The translations under genes were made by a program, and so were the position numbers. A stretch of DNA of 57,036 bases from Clostridium frigoris (lineage in GTDB: Bacteria; Bacillota; Clostridia; Clostridiales; Clostridiaceae), in assembly GCF_018861865.1 (NCBI RefSeq), contig NZ_JAHLDV010000018.1:1-57036 (forward strand). Direction: 5' to 3'. Shown here piece by piece: positions 8,222 through 16,860 of the stretch. The notes under the pieces were generated by a model. It had not been told where the DNA came from, searched no databases, and worked only from the letters and a program-made list of their open reading frames with translations. The first letter of the stretch is position 1. The number at the start of each line of letters is the position of its first letter.

Positions 8222-8356
8222 ATGAAATTTTTAAAGAAACACCTATTTACTTTAATTGCAGTAGTAACTACACTTGCGGCAACTTCTGTAGCTTCTTCAG
8301 CATGTTGGTGGGCTTCATATCAGCCTGTAGAACCAAAATGTTTAAGAGAAAAATAA
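8222..8356 (+). CDS. agrD: AgrD cyclic (thio)lactone autoinducer precursor
   Basis: A 44-residue precursor with the three AgrD parts: a basic amphipathic leader MKFLKKHLFTLIAVV, the signal core after TSVASSA, and the acidic tail YQPVEPKCLREK. The core is CWWAS starting at Cys28. The tail fits the clostridial (Y/H)QPxEPKxLR pattern, so a five-residue ring CWWAS closed by a thiolactone at Cys28 is the likely mature signal, by analogy with the clostridial CLWFT-type peptide. The start was fixed by AAAAGGGGG ten bases upstream; the frame opens earlier inside agrB but that part has no ribosome site. A second Cys in the tail (Cys40) would be removed. Confidence 0.9.
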   Translation: MKFLKKHLFTLIAVVTTLAATSVASSACWWASYQPVEPKCLREK

Positions 8357-8361
8357 TAAAA

Positions 8362-8397
8362 ATAATGAGATCAGTTTTACTGACCTCATTATCTTAT
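8362..8397 (+). terminator. Terminator after agrD
   Basis: ATAATGAG-TCAGT (8362-8375) pairs with ACTGA-CTCATTAT (8379-8392) with one internal mismatch and a three-base loop. The following T-run is interrupted, so leakage into the next gene is possible. Confidence 0.7.
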
Positions 8398-8426
8398 TAT
8401 AATTAATTTGATGAGGTAGTGATATT

Positions 8427-10139
8427 ATGGGAAATTTAGAAAATGACAAACAGAAAAAAATCCGAGAAATTGTGTCAATAGTAAAATTAGCCTCCTTGCT
8501 ATTTTCAGGAATGGTATTTCTAAGATATTTTTTTAATGGCAGTACCATGGTAGATGTCACAGTAAAAACTAATTATAGTTTTGTTTCATTTTTTGTATTA
8601 ATATTAATATTATTGTCAATATACTTTTTATGGTCATTTTCAACTGTTGAAAAAATAAATATTAAATATATAAAAATTATACAATCAATTGAAAATATTA
8701 TATTTGTTTTATTTTTTATGATTGTTGTTTTATATTCAGGAAAAAATACAAGTGATTATAAATTTATATTTTTATTTATTATAATTACATCTACAATACA
8801 AAAGGGCATGATGCAAGGTATGATAGTTGCTTGCATTGCTTCGACTTTTATATTATCATTAGATCTTATTATGGGTGCACCTAATGTACAAGTTAATCTG
8901 ATTTTTGAGAATGATTTAATTTTATCTGGAGTTTTTATGCTTACTGCATGGCCATTGGGGTTTTATGTGAGGATAGAAAATGAACATATAAGAAAGCTGG
9001 AGGGATTAGCAAATGAGGATGGGCTTACGGGGCTTTATAATCATAGGTTTTTTTATGATGCATTAGAAGGAATAATGCAAACCTGTGAAAAAGAGAATAA
9101 TTTAGTTTCAATGATATTAATAGATATAGATTATTTTAAAATCTATAATGATGTAAACGGCCATCAAATGGGAGATGAGGTACTTAGGTCAGTTGGTTCT
9201 ATATTAAAAAGTAGTTTTAGAAAAGATGATGTAGTTGCAAGGTATGGGGGAGAAGAATTTGCAATAGTTCTTCCAAATACTTCTGAAGAAGATACAATTA
9301 AACTAGCTGAAAGATTAAGAATAAAGATAGAAACAACCTACTTTAATGGCGAAGAAAATCAGCCGAATGGTAATTTGACTGTCTCAATAGGAACATCAAT
9401 TTATCCAAGTAAAGCTAAAAATGCTACTGAACTTTTTAAAAGCGCGGATGATGCACTTTATAGGGCTAAGTTTTTTGATAAAAATAGGGTTGAGAGTTAT
9501 ACTTCTATATTGGAAGAATTGAAAATTGATACAAAAGATGAACATATAGATATTATTACTTCAATAAAAACTCTGATAAGTGTTATTAATGCTAAAGATA
9601 AATATACATATGGCCATGTTGAAAGGGTAGTTATCTATAGTAGGCTACTTGCTGATAAACTTGAATTAAATGAAAAAAATAAGAAAGAATTAATATATGG
9701 TGCTTATATGCATGACATTGGAAAAATAAATATTCCAAAGGAAATATTAAATAAAAATATGCCATTAACTTCAGCTGAATGGGAAATAATGAAACAGCAT
9801 TCAGTAAATGGAGTAGAGATTATAAAATCTGTTGAATCGCTTAAGGAAATTGCTCCTCTAATATTGCATCATCATGAAAGATATGATGGTAAAGGGTACC
9901 CGGATAATTTAAAAGGAAATAACATACCTTATCTTGTGAGGATGTTAACGGTGGTAGATTGTTTTGATGCTATGACGTCTTCTAGACCGTATAATAAAAG
10001 AAAAACTTATAAAGAAGCTATTGAAGAGCTTAAAATATGTAGTGGTAAGCAGTTTGATAAGGAAATTGCGGATTCTTTTATCGAAGTTATTATAGATAAT
10101 CAAAATCGTATAGGTAATGTAGAGGAGTATAAGATATAG
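8427..10139 (+). CDS. Membrane GGDEF/HD-GYP protein (c-di-GMP cyclase and phosphodiesterase)
   Basis: A 570-residue protein with about six membrane segments (residues 20-180), a GGDEF domain and an HD-GYP domain. The cyclase motif is GGEEF at 274-278, a catalytically competent variant, and an inhibitory RxxD site (R265-D268) lies five residues upstream. The phosphodiesterase domain carries HD at 429-430 (MHDIGKINIP) and HHHERYDGKGYP at 481-492. Both activities therefore look intact, which is an uncommon pairing compared with GGDEF-EAL. It is 70 bases downstream of agrD. Its sensory input is the membrane part, with no known ligand domain. The start follows GATGAGGTAG. Confidence 0.9.
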   Translation: MGNLENDKQKKIREIVSIVKLASLLFSGMVFLRYFFNGSTMVDVTVKTNYSFVSFFVLILILLSIYFLWSFSTVEKINIKYIKIIQSIENIIFVLFFMIVVLYSGKNTSDYKFIFLFIIITSTIQKGMMQGMIVACIASTFILSLDLIMGAPNVQVNLIFENDLILSGVFMLTAWPLGFYVRIENEHIRKLEGLANEDGLTGLYNHRFFYDALEGIMQTCEKENNLVSMILIDIDYFKIYNDVNGHQMGDEVLRSVGSILKSSFRKDDVVARYGGEEFAIVLPNTSEEDTIKLAERLRIKIETTYFNGEENQPNGNLTVSIGTSIYPSKAKNATELFKSADDALYRAKFFDKNRVESYTSILEELKIDTKDEHIDIITSIKTLISVINAKDKYTYGHVERVVIYSRLLADKLELNEKNKKELIYGAYMHDIGKINIPKEILNKNMPLTSAEWEIMKQHSVNGVEIIKSVESLKEIAPLILHHHERYDGKGYPDNLKGNNIPYLVRMLTVVDCFDAMTSSRPYNKRKTYKEAIEELKICSGKQFDKEIADSFIEVIIDNQNRIGNVEEYKI

Positions 10140-10187
10140 AATTATTGTAAATAAAAAAATTTTTATAATCTATTTTTAAAGCACAAG

Positions 10188-10235
10188 AAATTCAGAAAAT
10201 GTGGATAACTTTATCTATATTTTCTGAATTTTGTT
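10188..10235. terminator. Bidirectional terminator between convergent genes
   Basis: A perfect 13-bp stem (10188-10200 with 10219-10231), with A-rich flank on one side and T-rich on the other, lies between the GGDEF/HD-GYP gene and the leftward zinc-ribbon gene. Confidence 0.8.
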
Positions 10236-10905
10236 ATTTGTTTTCATATTTCAAAATTAATTGTACATTATATAGTTCTTTTGCATTTAATTCTGGATCA
10301 GTTCCCTTAAAAAGGGGATTTTGTTTATACCAAGACTTATTATTGAAATAGCTCTTAAATGGTTCGATTTTAAATACAAAACCATGTCTTGCAAAGATTT
10401 CATTTCTAGCTAAAGATAAATCTTCTTTTGCTAATGTAGATACATTAGATTCTAAAAGATTTTTACTACCACTTTTAGAAAAAATATAAGAATCAGCGGA
10501 ATTAATTTTATTTGTAGATGTTGAGTTTTCTGATTTTGTACTAGAGGTCTTATTAGTACCCGTATTACTTGGAATAACTTTGTTTTTTATAGAAGTCGTG
10601 TCTGAAGCCTTAGTAGTTGTGGATGAAAATTTTGAAAGTGAAATATAATAGCTAATTAATCCTATTGATAATACTCCAATTACAACAGCAAGTATAATAT
10701 ATCTTTTAGTAGTAGGTTGAGTGGTGATGCTTGCCATTGAAGTACTCATTTCATTTGAATCATTAATTTCATTTAAACTAGTGGTTAAAGGAATAGTTGA
10801 AATCTTTTCTTGATTTACTATACTTTGTTTTGTGCTTTTATTACCACATTTAAAGCAAAAATTGGCGCCATCTTTTATTTGAGAACCACATTTTGAACAA
10901 TACAT
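10234..10905 (-). CDS. Zinc-ribbon, membrane-anchored protein with YARHD domain
   Basis: A 223-residue protein. The N-terminus is a zinc ribbon (MYCSKCGSQIKDGANFCFKCG, two CxxC pairs). A Ser/Thr-rich linker, one membrane segment (about 70-91) and a second long Ser/Thr/Lys linker follow. The C-terminus is a YARHD-type domain: SLARNEIFARHGFVF, then SYFNNKSWYKQNPLF and ELNAKELYNVQLI. The domain is therefore predicted outside the cell with the ribbon in the cytoplasm. Its role is unknown; such proteins are sometimes linked to envelope stress. The start has GAGGAG ten bases upstream. It is transcribed alone. Confidence 0.82.
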   Translation of the reverse strand: MYCSKCGSQIKDGANFCFKCGNKSTKQSIVNQEKISTIPLTTSLNEINDSNEMSTSMASITTQPTTKRYIILAVVIGVLSIGLISYYISLSKFSSTTTKASDTTSIKNKVIPSNTGTNKTSSTKSENSTSTNKINSADSYIFSKSGSKNLLESNVSTLAKEDLSLARNEIFARHGFVFKIEPFKSYFNNKSWYKQNPLFKGTDPELNAKELYNVQLILKYENK

Positions 10906-11131
10906 AAATTACCGTCTCCTCTTTAAGCTTTATAATAGATATTATACTAAAATATAGTTGGGTTTTAAAGGTTTTAAAATAAAAACAATGAATTTATGTT
11001 GGATTTATGTTGAAATTATAATATGTTAGCAAAATTTGATATTAACCTTTACCATTGCTCATAAATTTATTATAATGTAAGGTAAACATAGAAGAAATAT
11101 AAAATAAAAGATAATTAATAAGGGGATAAAA

Positions 11132-12298
11132 ATGAAAATAGATAAAAAATTATTAAATTACTGTCTGTATGCGGCAGGAACGGTACTCTTAATTTATATG
11201 TGCATAACAATTTTTAATGATATAGGGAGTATATTTTCTTTTTTATCAAGCATAATAGGAAAAATTATTGGACTTGTAAAACCACTTCTTATGGCATTAG
11301 TAATGGTGTACTTATTGAAACCAGGAGTGAAAACTATTGAAAATTTCTTAAAAAAGAGAAAGATATTTAAAAGAGCTGCGCCTAGAAGATTAGTTGGTAT
11401 TTTAGCAATTTATTTATTGGTAATAGCTGCTATGGTGGCACTTGTTAGTGGAATATATATTATGATTGGTGGAAAGCTTTCTAATAATATAACTATAACT
11501 AATATGACAGACTATCTTACTAAATATTTAAATAACCCAACATTATCAGTTAGTTCAATTACTAAGAAATTACAAAGCTCAAACATTACAATGTTAGGAA
11601 ATTTAAACGATAAAATTACTCAGATTGTAGGTTATGTTCAGTCATATTTTACGACAAGTATAGGAGTAATGACAGATTCTGTTTTATCTATAGGAGGCAA
11701 TATAGCTTCATTTTTTATAGCTTTGGTATTGAGTATATACTTAATACAAGATTCAGAGTACTTTATAGATTTATGGGAAAAAACTTTCAATCTCATATTT
11801 AGGCAAAGTAAAGCAGGGAATAAATTAAAAGAAATATTATCAATTATAGATAGTACTTTTTATAAATATATAAGAGGTCAATTATTAGAGGCTTGCTTTG
11901 TAGGAGTTTTATCAGCTATCGTATTGTATTTTATTGGAATTGATTATGCTTTAGTAATAGGAATTATTGCAGGCATTTGTAATATGATACCATATATAGG
12001 CCCGGTTGTTGGAACTATTCTTGCGGTAATTATTGCACTACTAAGTGGACAACCTATTAAAGCTGTATGGGCAGTTGTTGGCATGCTTATAGTTCAGCAG
12101 GTGGATAATAACTTACTTGCACCAAAAATTGTTGGAGATAGTGTAGGATTACATCCAGTATTTACTATGCTTGCAATTATAATAGGTGGAAGTGTAGGGG
12201 GGCTTATAGGTATGTTAATAGCGGTACCAGTTGCGGCTTCTTTTAAAGTATTAATTAGCAAATGGTACACATATCATATGGAGAAAACTAATAACTAA
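11132..12298 (+). CDS. AI-2E family (TqsA/YtvI-like) transporter
   Basis: A 388-residue membrane protein of the AI-2E transporter family. Seven to eight hydrophobic segments are visible. The C-terminal half holds family patterns: LEACFVGVLSAIVLYFIGIDYAL, ICNMIPYIGPVVGTI, and VQQVDNNLLAPKIVGDSVGLHP. Despite the family name most members do not move AI-2; some are sodium/proton antiporters, so the substrate is open. The start follows AAGGGGAT. A divergent gene lies upstream; a -10 TATAAT at 11071-11076 with TTTACC 17 bases before it is a plausible promoter. Confidence 0.88.
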   Translation: MKIDKKLLNYCLYAAGTVLLIYMCITIFNDIGSIFSFLSSIIGKIIGLVKPLLMALVMVYLLKPGVKTIENFLKKRKIFKRAAPRRLVGILAIYLLVIAAMVALVSGIYIMIGGKLSNNITITNMTDYLTKYLNNPTLSVSSITKKLQSSNITMLGNLNDKITQIVGYVQSYFTTSIGVMTDSVLSIGGNIASFFIALVLSIYLIQDSEYFIDLWEKTFNLIFRQSKAGNKLKEILSIIDSTFYKYIRGQLLEACFVGVLSAIVLYFIGIDYALVIGIIAGICNMIPYIGPVVGTILAVIIALLSGQPIKAVWAVVGMLIVQQVDNNLLAPKIVGDSVGLHPVFTMLAIIIGGSVGGLIGMLIAVPVAASFKVLISKWYTYHMEKTNN

Positions 12299-12328
12299 AT
12301 ATAATATTAAATTATTTAGAATCAATGG

Positions 12329-12358
12329 GATTACCTATATATAGGTAATCGCATTTTT
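12329..12358 (+). terminator. Terminator after the AI-2E transporter gene
   Basis: GATTACCTAT and ATAGGTAATC form a tight hairpin (12329-12350) followed by GCATTTTT. It also lies where the leftward gene ends at 12364 and may act both ways. Confidence 0.8.
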
Positions 12359-12363
12359 ATTTT

Positions 12364-13065
12364 TTAATTATAATTTAATTTAGCTTTTTTATTACTTTTG
12401 TATTTTATTAATTTTAATATTGTGTATGTGCCAAATATAATTGTGTAACTACTTAATTTTAACAAATCAATTTCTTTTTTACTTAATAATATTAGTAGGA
12501 TATGTATGTAAGCTAAAAAGTAAAATATGTATGCCCGTTTTTGCAATTTTCGCCATTGCCCATTTTGCATTTTGCGCCTGATTTTTTTAAATGAGGTAAT
12601 AAACAAGGGAATCATTATAATAAATGCTATAATTCCAACAATGATATAACCAATATATAAAGTTGGTATCATACCTATGTTAATCATTTCGGGAAGTTTA
12701 AGTGCTATGAATCGGACAAAATAAATGAGTGAATGAGGAATTATAAATATAGATGCAATAATAGCCAGTTCTGCTCTTATGCTAAGTAGTTTTCTTGATA
12801 TTTTCCATTTGGAATTTAAAGCACCTGCAAACATTACTAAAATAAAGAAGGCTATGGAGATATGACCTCTCATAAATATTTTTTCTAAGTATAGAGGAAA
12901 GCCATAAAGTTTAGCGCCAGAAGTAATCCTCAAAACTTCATAAACAGTAGTAATAAATCCGATAAATATGGAGACTAAATAATAAGTTATATAATTTTTT
13001 TTAATGCTCGATGTAAAAAATAACGATAAAACTAATGCGAAAATTAAAGAATAGACAAAAATCAT
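12364..13065 (-). CDS. Ferric-reductase-like transmembrane (heme) protein under Fur control
   Basis: A 233-residue protein with about six to seven membrane segments. Histidines that could ligate heme lie within or beside helices: MRGHISIAFF, IPHSLIYFVRF and YFLAYIHILLIL. The pattern resembles the ferric-reductase-like/MsrQ (YedZ) membrane domain; there is no flavin or NAD(P)H domain, so an electron-donor partner would be needed. The start has AGAGGAG upstream. An exact 7-1-7 Fur box (13093-13107) lies at the predicted transcription start, indicating iron-repressed expression. This supports a role in iron reduction or uptake, which remains inference. Confidence 0.72.
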   Translation of the reverse strand: MIFVYSLIFALVLSLFFTSSIKKNYITYYLVSIFIGFITTVYEVLRITSGAKLYGFPLYLEKIFMRGHISIAFFILVMFAGALNSKWKISRKLLSIRAELAIIASIFIIPHSLIYFVRFIALKLPEMINIGMIPTLYIGYIIVGIIAFIIMIPLFITSFKKIRRKMQNGQWRKLQKRAYIFYFLAYIHILLILLSKKEIDLLKLSSYTIIFGTYTILKLIKYKSNKKAKLNYN

Positions 13066-13092
13066 GTAAAACTCCTCTGTTAATCTCTTATT

Positions 13093-13141
13093 TGATAATG
13101 ATTATCAAAACCATTCTACTTTGTTAATTTAATGAAGTCAA
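13093..13141 (-). promoter_or_regulatory. Fur box over the transcription start of the ferric-reductase-like gene
   Basis: TGATAAT-G-ATTATCA at 13093-13107 matches the 7-1-7 Fur operator exactly. Just upstream on the minus strand are a -35 TTGACT (13136-13141) and a -10 TAGAAT (13113-13118) separated by 17 bases. The box therefore covers about +1 to +14, a standard repressing position. Confidence 0.88.
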
Positions 13142-13204
13142 TAACAAATTATGTTTTTTATATAAAGTTGTTAATAAAATGATATGTTTGGTATGTTTAT
13201 ATAA

Positions 13205-13242
13205 TCAAAAAATAAATATACCCTCTAATTTTATAGAGGGTA
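13205..13242 (-). terminator. Terminator of the HxlR regulator gene
   Basis: TACCCTCTA (13219-13227) pairs with TAGAGGGTA (13234-13242). Read on the minus strand it is followed by a T-rich run. Confidence 0.82.
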
Positions 13243-13254
13243 CATCAAAAACAA

Positions 13255-13569
13255 TTACTTATCAGACCATTTTTCAGCCCATTTTTGAATTTCATCCATA
13301 GTTTTTTCCAGGTCTTTGCCTTTTTGCGTAAGTCCATATTCTATACGTACAGGCATCTCTGGGTAAACACTACGAGTAATAATGCCTAGTTCTTCTAATT
13401 CTTTAAACCTTTCTGTAAGTACACGAGAACTTAGAGCTGGAATAATTTCTTGTAGCTCTGAAAATCTTTTTGAACCACTTAATAAGGAACGTATAATTAA
13501 TCCGGTCCATCGCTTTCCTAAAATTTGAAATGCTGCCTCAAATCTTGGACATAAATGAAATTTATCCAT
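13255..13569 (-). CDS. HxlR family winged-helix regulator
   Basis: A 104-residue HxlR regulator. The opening MDKFHLCPRFEAAFQILGKRWT has the conserved single Cys7 next to a proline, the redox/electrophile-sensing position of YodB- and HypR-type members. The recognition-helix region RFSELQEIIPALSSRVLTERFKELEELGII is typical. It is divergent from the azoreductase gene and shares an intergenic region with a perfect inverted repeat. By analogy with B. subtilis YodB-AzoR1, it probably represses azoR and itself and is released by quinones or similar electrophiles. AGGAGATGAT lies just upstream of the start. Confidence 0.9.
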   Translation of the reverse strand: MDKFHLCPRFEAAFQILGKRWTGLIIRSLLSGSKRFSELQEIIPALSSRVLTERFKELEELGIITRSVYPEMPVRIEYGLTQKGKDLEKTMDEIQKWAEKWSDK

Positions 13570-13593
13570 ACTAAATCATCTCCTATAATTATT

Positions 13594-13636
13594 TTAACAT
13601 ACTTACTTGACAAAAGTAAGTATGTTAATGTATTAT
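13594..13636 (+). promoter_or_regulatory. HxlR operator overlapping the azoR promoter
   Basis: A perfect 13-bp inverted repeat (13594-13606 and 13616-13628, nine-base spacer) lies between the two genes. Its spacer contains TTGACA (13607-13612), the -35 of a rightward promoter whose -10 is TATTAT (13631-13636). Repressor bound here would block the -35 of azoR. Confidence 0.83.
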
Positions 13637-13777
13637 AACAACATAAAGTAATTGAATTATAAAAAGTATATAAGTTACTTTATGTAACAAGTTATCAGAG
13701 TATATAAAATTAACATTAAAACAACACTATGTATTTAAATTAAAAAAATATATTAAGAATGAAAAGGGGAATGTAAA

Positions 13778-14413
13778 ATGTCAAAAGTATTATATATAAC
13801 TGCAAATCCAAAGACTAAGGAAAATTCATTTAGTTTAGCTGTAGGAAATGAATTTCTAGAAACTTATAAAAGTTCTAATCCAAATGATGAGATAACAATT
13901 TTAGATTTGTATAAAACAGAGGTTCCATTTATTGATGAGGTAGTACTGCGTGCTTGGGGAAAGCTTGGAGCTGGAGTTACCTTTGAGCAATTAGATTCAA
14001 AAGAACAAACTAAAGTGGTTGCTATGAATAATCTATTAGATCAGTTTCTAGCTGCTGACAAATATGTATTTGTTACACCACTTTGGAATTTCACAATACC
14101 TCCAATGATGAAAGCATATTTAGATAATATATGTATAGTTAATAAGACGTTTAAATACACAGAAAATGGACCAGTTGGACTTTTGTCAGATAAAAAAGCA
14201 GTTCATATTCAAGCTAGAGGCGGAGTGTATTCTGTTGGACCTGCTATGGATTATGAATTAGGAGACAGATATATAAATACAATATTAAGTTTTATTGGGA
14301 TTACAGACAAACAATCAATTATTGTAGAAGGTATGAATGCTACTCCAGATAAAGCAGAGGAAATAAAGATAAATGCTATAAACGAAGCAAGAAAAGTAGC
14401 ACTAAAATTTTAA
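13778..14413 (+). CDS. azoR: FMN-dependent NADH-azoreductase / quinone reductase
   Basis: A 211-residue flavodoxin-fold enzyme using FMN and NADH to reduce quinones and azo bonds in two-electron steps. Family motifs are present: the opening [18 protein letters not shown] (phosphate-binding loop), [20 protein letters not shown] with the flavin-contact stretch, and ARGGVYS. Length is that of AzoR (about 200-211). The start has AAAAGGGGAATG upstream. It is divergent from the HxlR gene that likely controls it. Confidence 0.92.
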   Translation: MSKVLYITANPKTKENSFSLAVGNEFLETYKSSNPNDEITILDLYKTEVPFIDEVVLRAWGKLGAGVTFEQLDSKEQTKVVAMNNLLDQFLAADKYVFVTPLWNFTIPPMMKAYLDNICIVNKTFKYTENGPVGLLSDKKAVHIQARGGVYSVGPAMDYELGDRYINTILSFIGITDKQSIIVEGMNATPDKAEEIKINAINEARKVALKF

Positions 14414-14445
14414 TATAAGATTAATAAGGGAAGTAAAATTAAAGA

Positions 14446-14480
14446 AAAGGTATAGCAGAGGTTTGCTATACCTTTCTTTG
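14446..14480. terminator. Bidirectional terminator between azoR and mapA
   Basis: AAAGGTATAGCA (14446-14457) pairs with TGCTATACCTTT (14464-14475) around a six-base loop, with A-rich and T-rich flanks, serving azoR and the leftward maltose phosphorylase gene. Confidence 0.85.
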
Positions 14481-14515
14481 ATGAAATCTGTTTTATAAAA
14501 ATCAAATTATATATA

Positions 14516-16825
14516 TTAGATCACATTAACTTCTAATACATCATTTCCATTTAAATAATAATCATTTTCATATACTAATAAGTTTACAGGTATTTCACTC
14601 TCGTTTTGTATTTTGAGGGACTCTTTAGTAAAATTAATATTTAAAAGTGCACCTCTAAACATTATTTTGAAGGAAAATGAAGACCAATGCTCTGGAATAA
14701 ATGGGTTCAAAATTAATTTATTATCAATAACTCGAAGCCCACCAAAACCATGTACTACTGCCATCCAAGTCCCAGCCATGCTAGTTGTATGACAACCATC
14801 TTTTGTATCATTATTATAATTATCAAGGTCAAGTCTAGATGCCCTTAAATACATATCATAAGCTTTTTCATAATTCCCAATTTTAGCAGCGAGTATTGTA
14901 TGAATACAAGGGGACAAGGACGACTCGTGTACAGTTCTTGGTTCATAGAAATCAAAATTTCTTTTAATTGTAGCTACATCATATTCCTGTTCAAATAAAT
15001 AAATACCTTGAAGTACATCAGCTTGTTTTATAAAGCATGACCTAAGTATTCTATCCCATGACCAGTTTTGATTTATTGGTATATTTTTTTCATCTAAATC
15101 TTTAACTAATATTTGCTCTTTGTCCATGTAACCATCTTGCTGAAGGAAAATCCCAAGTTCTTCATCACGCGGATAGTACATGTTATTAATAATGTTTTTC
15201 CAATTAATTACTTCACTATCCTTAAAATTAACCTTTGATTTTATTTCATCTAATGATTTACTTTCGTGTTCACTTAAATAATTTATAACCTTTAGGGTAT
15301 ACTGCATTGTCCAACAGGCAATTTTATTAGTATACCAATTATTATTTACATTATTCTCATATTCATTAGGACCAGTAACACCTAAAATCACATATTTATT
15401 TTTACTGCTTGAAAAAGTTGCTCTTTGAGCCCAGAATCTTGATATAGCTATAAGAACTTCAAGACCAAATTCGCAAAGGCAAGACTTGTCACCAGTGTAG
15501 TTTACGTAATTATATATAGCATAAGCTATGGCACCATTTCTATGGATTTCTTCAAAAGTTATTTCCCATTCATTGTGGCATTCTTCTCCATTCATTGTAA
15601 CCATTGGATATAATGCTGCGCCATTATTAAAACCTAATTTTTCTGCGTTTTCTATTGCTTTGTCTAATTGATTGTATCTATATAATAAAAGATTTTTTGA
15701 TACTTTTTCATTTGCTGTACTTAAATAGAAAGGAATGCAATAAGCCTCAGTATCCCAGTAGGTGCCACCACCATATTTTTCACCAGTGAAACCTTTTGGT
15801 CCTATGTTTAACCTCGAATCTTCTCCTGTATAGGTTTGGTTTAGTTGAAATATATTAAATCGAATACCTTGCTGAGCGGATACATCGCCTTTTATAACTA
15901 TATCGCTTTCTTTCCACTTTTTACTCCAAGCCTTAGATTGTTCCGCTAGAAGCATCTCAAATCCATCTTTTTTAGCAATGCTTGCAAGTTCTCTAGTTGT
16001 TTTAATTAATTCTGGTATTTTATAGTATCTGGATGAGGTATTAGCAACATATTTATAAATTATAAGTTCATCATTTTTATTTAAGTTCACTGAAGCGGTA
16101 TTTGAAACATATTTTTCACTTTCATTAAGTGTTACAATTGGTTCAATTATTTCACCATTTTTAGTTAACTCGAAGGTCATGCTTGTACATATGTGGAAAT
16201 CCAATTTCTTAGTTTTTAACATCACATAAGCTTCATATGGTTTAACACCTTTTGCGATTTCATCCCAAAATGTCTCATCGTAGTTGGAATCACTGTTCAC
16301 AACGTTTCCATCAAGGCACGGGGAAACTTCTAATTTACCACTAAAATTTATGGGTTTAATAGAATACTTTATAACGCCTATTTCACTGCGAGTCATACTT
16401 ATAAATCTTTTAGTATTTACTTCAATCTCATTCCCATTTTCTAGTGTAGCCACAAAACTTCTTTTTAGATAGCCTTCTTTCATATTCAAAACTCTTTTAA
16501 ATTCGCGAACATCACATTTAGCAAGATCTAAACTAATGTCATCAATCTTAATATTTATTCCAATCCAATTTGTTGAGTTTAAAACCTTAGCAAAATATTC
16601 TGGGTATCCATTTTTCCACCAACCAACTCTTGTTTTATCAGGATAATAAACTCCAGCTATATAATTTCCTCGAAGAGAATTACCGCTATAATCTTCTTCG
16701 AAATTTGCTCTTTGACCCATATAACCATTACCTAAGCTAAAGATACTCTCAGATATTTCGTTATTATCAGAATTAAAACCTTTTTCAATAATGTTCCACT
16801 CATTAAGTTCATAATAATGATTCAT
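14516..16825 (-). CDS. mapA: GH65 maltose phosphorylase
   Basis: A 769-residue glycoside hydrolase family 65 phosphorylase that splits maltose with phosphate into glucose and beta-glucose 1-phosphate in the cytoplasm. The general-acid glutamate is Glu488 in GVTGPNEYENN, followed by NNNWYTN, the form typical of maltose rather than kojibiose or trehalose phosphorylases. The phosphate-site region RTVHESSLSPCIHT and TSMAGTW are also present. Length fits the family. The start follows AAGGAGG. It lies 35 bases downstream of pgmB, which consumes its product, so the two form one operon. Kojibiose or nigerose specificity cannot be fully excluded from sequence alone. Confidence 0.9.
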   Translation of the reverse strand: MNHYYELNEWNIIEKGFNSDNNEISESIFSLGNGYMGQRANFEEDYSGNSLRGNYIAGVYYPDKTRVGWWKNGYPEYFAKVLNSTNWIGINIKIDDISLDLAKCDVREFKRVLNMKEGYLKRSFVATLENGNEIEVNTKRFISMTRSEIGVIKYSIKPINFSGKLEVSPCLDGNVVNSDSNYDETFWDEIAKGVKPYEAYVMLKTKKLDFHICTSMTFELTKNGEIIEPIVTLNESEKYVSNTASVNLNKNDELIIYKYVANTSSRYYKIPELIKTTRELASIAKKDGFEMLLAEQSKAWSKKWKESDIVIKGDVSAQQGIRFNIFQLNQTYTGEDSRLNIGPKGFTGEKYGGGTYWDTEAYCIPFYLSTANEKVSKNLLLYRYNQLDKAIENAEKLGFNNGAALYPMVTMNGEECHNEWEITFEEIHRNGAIAYAIYNYVNYTGDKSCLCEFGLEVLIAISRFWAQRATFSSSKNKYVILGVTGPNEYENNVNNNWYTNKIACWTMQYTLKVINYLSEHESKSLDEIKSKVNFKDSEVINWKNIINNMYYPRDEELGIFLQQDGYMDKEQILVKDLDEKNIPINQNWSWDRILRSCFIKQADVLQGIYLFEQEYDVATIKRNFDFYEPRTVHESSLSPCIHTILAAKIGNYEKAYDMYLRASRLDLDNYNNDTKDGCHTTSMAGTWMAVVHGFGGLRVIDNKLILNPFIPEHWSSFSFKIMFRGALLNINFTKESLKIQNESEIPVNLLVYENDYYLNGNDVLEVNVI

Positions 16826-16860
16826 TAAAATCCTCCTTGTTAGCTTTCTTTTTGATTACT

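Noticed and set aside
13555-13585. Sequence AAATCATCTCC resembling the left end of the 141-bp repeat
   Set aside because: It is the reverse complement of the HxlR ribosome site; the rest of the repeat is absent.
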